DNA of 64,000 bases from Watersipora subatra. Its lineage: Eukaryota; Bryozoa; Gymnolaemata; Cheilostomatida; Watersiporidae. The stretch is taken from the NCBI RefSeq assembly GCF_963576615.1, contig NC_088714.1, positions 34,690,643 to 34,754,642 on the forward strand, read 5' to 3'. The notes below the pieces were generated by a model. It saw only the letters and a program-made list of their open reading frames with translations. It did no database searches and had not been told where the DNA came from. Shown here one piece after another: positions 58,118-64,000 of the stretch (position 1 is the first letter of the stretch; each line of letters opens with the position of its first letter). A program made the position numbers and the translations under genes.

Positions 58118-59886
58118 TATGACAAGAAAACTTACCTTGATGGAAATGGTCATTATGATGAGTATGCTTACCTTGATGAAGAAGGTAATTATGACAAGAG
58201 TACTTACCTTGGTGAAGAGGGTAATTATGACAAGAGTACTTACCTTGATGAAGAGCGTCACTGTGACAAGAGTGCTTACCTTGATGAAGAGGGTCATTAT
58301 GACAAGAGTACTTACCTTGATGAAGAGCGTCACTGTGACAAGAGTACTTATCTTGATGAAGAGGGTAATTATGATGAGAATACTTACCCTGATGGAGAGG
58401 GTAATTTGGATGAGAATACTTACTGGTACCTTGATGAAGAGGGTAATTATGATGAGAATACTTACTTGTACCTTGATGAAGAGGGTAATTATGATGAGAA
58501 TACTTACTTGTACCTTGATGAAGAGGGTCATTATGACAAGAGTACTTACCTTGGTGAAGAGGGTAATTATGACAAGAGTACTTACCTTGATGAAGAGCGT
58601 CACTGTGACAAGAGTACTTATCTTGATGAAGAGGGTCATTATGACAAGAGTACTTACCTTGATGGAGAGGGTCATTATGACAAGAGTACTTACCTTGATG
58701 AAGAGGGTAATTATGATGAGAATACTTACTTGTACCTTGAGGAAGAGGGTCATTATGATGAGAATACTTACTTGTACCTTGATGAAGAGGGTAATTATGA
58801 TGAGAATACTTACTGGTACCTTGATGAAGAGGGTAATTATGATGAGAATACTTACTTGTACCTTGATGAAGAGGGTCATTATGATGAGAATACTTACTTG
58901 TACCTTGATGAAGAGGGTCATTATGATGAGAATACTTACTTGTACCTTGATGAAGAGGGTAATTATGACAAGAGAACTTACCTTGATGGAGAGGGTCATT
59001 ATGACAAGAGTACTTACCTTGATGAAGAGGGTAATTATGATGAGAATACTTACTTGTACCTTGAGGAAGAGGGTCATTATGATGAGAATACTTACTTGTA
59101 CCTTGATGAAGAGGGTAATTATGATGAGAATACTTACTGGTACCTTGATGAAGAGGGTAATTATGATGAGAATACTTACTTGTACCTTGATGAAGAGGGT
59201 CATTATGATGAGAATACTTACTTGTACCTTGATGAAGAGGGTCATTATGATGAGAATACTTACTTGTACCTTGATGAAGAGGGTAATTATGATGAGAATA
59301 CTTACTTGTACCTTGATGAAGAGGGTCATTATGATGAGAATACTTACTTGTACTTTGATGAAGAGGGTCATTATGATGAGAATACTTACTTGTACCTTGA
59401 CGAAGAGGGTAATTATGATGAGAATACTTACTTTTACCTTGACGAAGAGGGTCATTATGATGAGAATACTTACTTGTACCTTGATGAAGAGGGTCATTAT
59501 GATGAGAATACTTACTTGTACCTTGATGAAGAGGGTCATTATGATGAGAATACTTACTTGTACCTTGATGAAGAGGGTAATTATGATGAGAATACTTACT
59601 TGTACCTTGATGAAGAGGGTCATTATGATGAGAATACTTACTTGTACTTTGATGAAGAGGGTCATTATGATGAGAATACTTACTTGTACCTTGACGAAGA
59701 GGGTAATTATGATGAGAATACTTACTTTTACCTTGACGAAGAGGGTCATTATGATGAGAATACTTACCTTGATGAAGAGGGTAATTATGATGAGAATACT
59801 TACTTGTACCTTGATGAAGAGGGTAATTATGGAGAGAATACTTACATTGATGGAGAGAGTTGTTATGAGGAAGATAATGGCTAGAA
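58118..59886 (-). repeat. 36/42-bp minisatellite made of splice-donor units
   Basis: About 43 units fill nearly all of intron 1 of the receptor. On the minus strand the 36-bp unit contains cttcatcaaggtaagtact, a strong AAG-GTAAGT donor. The 42-bp unit has an added gtacaa before GTAAGTATT. The end of exon 1 (ctccatcaat then gtaagtatt) aligns with the unit, so the array appears to have grown from the exon-1 donor. Units are multiples of three, which keeps long frames open on both strands. The minus-strand frame starts at the true ATG at 59905 and stays open for 625 codons. Confidence 0.92.
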
Positions 59887-59905
59887 CGAAAGAGTGTTTA
59901 GCCAT
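59846..59905 (-). CDS. Toll-like receptor, signal-peptide exon (exon 1)
   Basis: The ATG at 59905 opens MAKHSFVLAIIFLITTLSIN, 20 codons with a short basic/polar start and a hydrophobic core typical of a signal peptide. A GTAAGTATT donor follows directly at 59845, in phase 0, and exon 2 begins in phase 0 with a cysteine-rich cap. This order is normal for a Toll-like receptor. An upstream untranslated exon is possible. If the donor is skipped the frame remains open into the minisatellite. Confidence 0.7.
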
Positions 59906-60383
59906 GATGTCAATCTATGTAATCAACACTTCATGCTGTATGATAGCGAACTTTGCAATAACTGAGGCGGCCAAGCTTAAGCTGCACAATTTAACACTTC
60001 GCTGCCCCTCCATTTGTCAATCAATGATTTAAATCAAAGGAGCCGTTCTCACAGATAAGCAGCTAAACAATGCTAATGAAGGCTAGTGGATGCAAGGGAC
60101 AATGGTATCATTCAGCTTGTTGATAAGTAAAATTAAAACAGAATGGATTATCTGAAATACTTTTTTCTTTGTTACTATTGGTCGGTTTGAATGATAGCTA
60201 CTGCTCCATTCATATGCCTTAATCATTGACAAAGAATAAATAATTTAATAATACTTCATTAATATGAGTGGTTCTAATAGTACAAATTGGAACCTCCATT
60301 TTGATTCGCTCAGCTTCATCTGAGACTTTTACAAGAGATCTTGCAGATACACCAGTAAAGATGTGATTGCACCATTGAAGTCA
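59906..60383. other. 5' flank of the Toll-like receptor gene
   Basis: No gene was recognised. It would contain the receptor promoter; no TATA box or other element was assigned with confidence. Confidence 0.3.
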
Positions 60384-60655
60384 TTCAAATGAAGTTAAGG
60401 CCAATATAAAACTGAAAACATCGACTACAATTTGATGTCATTTTTGTCTTTGTAAACTAGCCTGTCTAGAGATATAAGCGTTTGAATGAGATCATTCTTT
60501 GAAACGCTCAAATTCAGGCCGGTGCTGTATTCATGGCGTATCTAGGGAGCGTACATGAAAGAGTCTGTAAATAAACATACCATCTTTACTTTAGCCAATC
60601 ATCAGCACGAAATTTTTATATAGGTCATAATAAATATTTTCTTTAGTAAAACGCA
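60384..60655 (+). repeat. Dispersed repeat shared with 30.7-30.98 kb
   Basis: Collinear with 30726-30975, for example ctacaatttgatgtcatttt and gcgtttgaatgag. No coding capacity was recognised. Confidence 0.65.
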
Positions 60656-60936
60656 TCGTCTGTGCGTCGCGGCGTCTAATCCTATTTCATCTCGATTAGC
60701 AAAATACAATTTAAGCAATCTATTAAAGATTCTGACTTTAGGCAGCCATTGTTACACAACTTCATTATCATAGATGCTACTGGATCTGAGGATGTCGCTT
60801 GTTGAAGCTTCGCATGTTTTGATTCAGTGATTGATAGTGCCAAGACAACGACACAGTCATCAGCCTATATCTAGGAAACACCACTTTCTGCTAGATATGC
60901 GCGACTGAGTGTATCTGCTATAAGTAACTCCTTCCC

Positions 60937-62061
60937 TTACTTGTAGACAAGCTGCAAGTTGAAACTCTTTAATTTGGAAATCATTCGTTGGAGACGAGCC
61001 GGGGCACGAGACAAGGTTTTTGTCAATATAGATATAAAAGGTTGGTGGTCTGTTTCAACAGTGATCCATGGAATGGTGATAATGAAATCCCGAAAACGAT
61101 GGCATGCAAAGACTACTGCTTGGATCTCTTTCTCCATTTGGAAATAGTCAGTTCAGTGGCTGTCATAGCTCTGCTAGCATAGCTAATTGGTCTGTTATTC
61201 TAAAAGCATGCAGCTCCAAAACCAGCTTTAGAGGCATCACAGGTGAGTGTGGTAGGCTTCGTCACGTCAAAGTAAACTAAAGCTGTGGAATCAGCTATCT
61301 TAGTTTTGGGCTGTTGAAGGGCATTAAAGTGTATTTCATCCCAGTACCATTCAACGTTCTTCTTCAGCAGCTGGTAAAGAGGCGATGAGGTTTCATTGAG
61401 CTCGGAAATAAACTTAGCCAGGTATTGGACCATTTCGAAAAACGGTAGTAACTCGTCTTTTTGCGGGTGTGGGAAACCTGGTAGTAGCTTTGACTTTACC
61501 CGGATCAGGCTTTAGTCCATTTGATGAGAAGATGTACAAGACACTGGTTTTTTTGAAAATGTACTTCTGTGCTGACAATTTTTGGTTTATTTGCCTGAGT
61601 CTCTTTAGTACTGAATAATGATTGGTGTCCATCATTTCAGGAATTGAGCCAGTCACAAGAATGTCATCAACCTCTATATAGCATAGGTAACCTTCTAGAA
61701 GCTGTTCGATTATTCTCCGACAGATGTCACCAGATGAACACAGCCCCATTGGCATTTTGAGATATCTGGATCTGCAAATTGGGGTAATAAATGTTTTCTC
61801 AGATCAGAAGATTTCTTGTCAAGTGGTATGTGAGTAAGCCTATTGAGCATCCATCACCGCAAAACATTTACTGTACAGGATTTGAGCAGTTATTTGTTCA
61901 ACGGTTCTCATCAGATGATGTAGATGTTTTATTGCTTTGTTTAAATCACCAGGATTAAGACACACTCTGATTTTGTCAGTACCCTTCTTCTGTTGGTTCA
62001 CCATGCTTGACACCCAATCTGTAGGTTCTGTCAAAGATTTGATGATGCCACAATTCGCCAT
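60937..62061 (-). pseudogene. Ty3/gypsy reverse transcriptase and RNase H
   Basis: 61840-62061 is the first part of RT (KIRVCLNPGDLNKAIK; the usual D is lost or shifted). 61414-61755 carries MPMGLCSSGDICRRIIEQLL and YIEVDDILVTG, close to the catalytic YxDD, with an insertion of one residue. 61200-61433 carries LVYFDVTKPTTLTCDASKAG, the start of RNase H, and 60937-61137 IQAVVFACHRFRDFI and VETDHQPFISIL. Frames change between pieces near 61750-61840, 61420 and 61140-61200. Confidence 0.85.
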
Positions 62062-62253
62062 ATCCTCAAGCTCTTTTTTGCTTTGTTCCTGAATGCGTGT
62101 GTTACTGATCTCACTGGGCGTACTACCGGCTCAACACTCTTGTTCATTCTGATTTTGTACCTGACTAGATGTTGTACTCATCTAGAGTCTCATCAGGGTG
62201 ACCGCTGCTCAATCTCATTCATTTCATCTATGTTTGCAGATAGGGTCACATTC

Positions 62254-62679
62254 TCAATTCTGACACCAAAGTCTTGCAAACATAAGAGTAGTCTCACAAC
62301 CTGGTACCGCATAAAGCTGAGCTATGTACTGCTCATCTCTCTTACAACAAGTAAGTTTTACTGTGCCAAGAGATCTAGTTACACTACCGTTGAACCCTAT
62401 GAGAGGTTTGCTTTTAACTTTATCATTGACATCAGAATAAACATAAGAGAATTTAGTTGTATTAGACATAACATTAGCTTTAGCATCTGTGTCACATTTC
62501 ACAGACAGTTTTTTCATTGATTTGTTTTGCGAAAGGATACTGATGCTCGCTACTGCACTAGTTGGTAACAAAACACTGTTACAGTCTATCAGATGGATTA
62601 ACAGTTCATCTGACACGTCATCGTTGAAGTCGTCTACTATTTCGGTAACCATGGCTGACCTCTGGGTAGTTCTGCACAC
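62254..62679 (-). pseudogene. Ty3/gypsy aspartic protease region
   Basis: Open for 141 codons and includes VKCDTDAKANVMS where a D-T-G-A active site is expected. The glycine is replaced by aspartate, so it would be inactive. It lies between the zinc knuckle and the RT, as in gypsy elements. Confidence 0.65.
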
Positions 62680-63430
62680 TCTGGCAAACAGTGGTTCATC
62701 TCACTGCAACTGGAGTATTTCTTCCCCTTTTTTGGGCAGCTGGCATCACTATGCTGGGTATAACCAACATATCGATGTTTGTCACTTATTTTGTTTGTCA
62801 GTAAGTTTAGCTGAAGGTTTCACTGCATAAATAGAAGTGTTATCAAAAGTTTTATCATGGAATACGACAACATCACTCAGCTGCTTGTTGATCTGGCATA
62901 TTTATGTCAAGGTGTCAAAAGATGCAATAGTGTCAGGTCCCTGATATCTTGAGAAGCAGTTTCTTAACAGTATTGTCATTGATGCCAGCTACGGTAGGAT
63001 TTCCAAACAAGTCATCCGTCAGATCACCACAGCCACATTGGCTCACTTTGTTATGTAGGTTCACATAAAAACTGTGCGAAGGTTTCTCCTGGTGACTGAA
63101 ACTGTGTATTGAACTTATGGCGTTCCAAGATTATGTTTGTGATTGGGCTACACTGTTCATGGAACTTCTTTTTTAGAGCATCAAGGTCATCTATCATCTC
63201 TGCAGGAAGTCTATTCTCGGTGCGGTCTGATGGGTTCTAACGTTCACGCAAGTATGAAAACGACTGTGATTTTTCAATAGCCTCTCATCCAGCCAAGTTG
63301 AGCAAAGTCATGGCTTTCACTTTCAGAGACTTGTTAGCAAAGTCTGCCTCTATTTACATGTCATACTCAGTTTCGAAGACTCTCCAGTTTTCAACAGTGT
63401 TCTCCTCAGATTAAAGTACATACATCAGGT
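62680..63430 (-). pseudogene. Ty3/gypsy gag with zinc knuckle
   Basis: Near 62690-62740 is KKYSSCSEMNHCLPEC, a CCHC knuckle whose first cysteine reads as tyrosine. Upstream, about 63070-63230 reads LPAEMIDDLDALKKKF and LERHKFNTQFQSPGETFAQF, a typical gag segment. Stops and frame changes break it between 62880 and 63070 and again above 63230. Confidence 0.6.
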
Positions 63431-63439
63431 CTAAGGAGT

Positions 63440-64000
63440 CCTTCCATTGTCACTAGTCTTTGGGCTCACTATTCTGACACCGTGTAAGATTGTGTAGTGG
63501 TATTTGTGTATGACCGATTTATATTTAGTCTAGTAACTCATAACATCGAAGCCTATCAACCGACTGTGACAAATTTATAACAAATCAACTGAAACAACAG
63601 GACAGAGTTGTTGAGTGTGAGCAGAATAGTAAAAATTACAAACTAACATACAAGAAATCAACATATGAACAATGTGAAAAAACAACATACAAACAATATG
63701 GAGTATTGCGTGAATGACAGATGATTTAAATCGTTGAATGAAAGATGGAGTGAAAGTTGACTAAGATGAAGATCATATTACAGATATATCTTCTATTAGA
63801 TATCTTAACATTTTGTCGTTAATATTGTTTTAAAATTCTATTAGTTGTGTATGTTTAACTTATGGAATAAAAAAGTATCTTTTACTGGTAAATGTCAGTA
63901 TTGCTTACACTATCTTAATACTTTCACTAGTACATGAACCAGTAATAATAAATTTAGTCCACGCAAGCTAAGAATAAGTGCACAAACTGAATATAGCCTA
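63440..64000. other. Stretch without a recognised gene
   Basis: AT-rich sequence with a loose local repeat (caacatacaaacaatatg and similar near 63650-63700). The 5' LTR of the gypsy element was sought and not found. Confidence 0.4.

Larger units (their letters stand above)
60937..63430 (-). mobile_element. Ty3/gypsy retrotransposon fragment
   Basis: Minus-strand order gag, zinc knuckle, protease, reverse transcriptase, RNase H. Integrase and both LTRs are missing. Many frameshifts and stops separate the pieces, so it is an old, inactive copy. The segments are annotated separately. Confidence 0.85.

Noticed and set aside
58028..59905. Three long reading frames of about 590-640 codons on both strands
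   Set aside because: They are produced by the 36/42-bp minisatellite whose units are multiples of three and lack stops. Only the first 20 codons of the minus-strand frame are taken as an exon.

Overview
The window looks like nuclear DNA of an invertebrate animal. It has GT-AG introns, many minisatellites, BEL/Pao, Ty3/gypsy and LINE retrotransposons, Helitrons, and P-element-like (THAP), hAT and foldback DNA transposons. The transposon mix and the intron-rich Toll-like receptor suit a lophotrochozoan, perhaps a mollusc. That is inference: no species marker was read. No tRNA, rRNA or CRISPR array was recognised.

Layout. 1-3.5 kb holds the 3' part and two N-terminal exons of a P-element-like transposon on the minus strand. 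3.6-5.4 kb holds dispersed repeats. 5456-15331 is a complete but dead BEL/Pao element (two LTRs, 5-bp target duplication). Its integrase is split by a Helitron at 12465-14029. 15.7-18 kb is repeats with foldback and hairpin insertions. 18.4-21.9 kb is a second, different P-like transposase with introns. 22-25 kb holds unrecognised fragments and two minisatellites. 25.9-30.5 kb is a frameshifted, intron-bearing PIF1-like helicase gene (minus). 30.6-35 kb is repeats, including a 1.5-kb inverted-repeat element. 35-44.6 kb is a LINE broken by two insertions, then a third P-like copy whose last exon is split by a hAT element.

45.6-59.9 kb carries the one convincing host gene, a Toll-like receptor on the minus strand: signal-peptide exon, LRRNT/LRR exon, a further LRR exon, a large LRR/LRRCT/transmembrane exon and a TIR exon. 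One connecting exon seems missing or unrecognised. All four intervals between its recognised exons carry a minisatellite. The one in intron 1 repeats the exon-1 splice donor about 43 times in units of 36 or 42 bp, so every copy keeps the reading frame. 60.9-63.4 kb is a decayed Ty3/gypsy element on the minus strand.

The mobile elements are mutual parasites more than cooperating genes. Four insertions (Helitron in BEL, hAT in P-like, a retroelement in the LINE, a 36-bp palindrome in P-like) can be shown exactly, because removing the insert and one target copy restores the host sequence or matches an empty sister copy here. All coordinates, splice sites and families were read by eye without searches.
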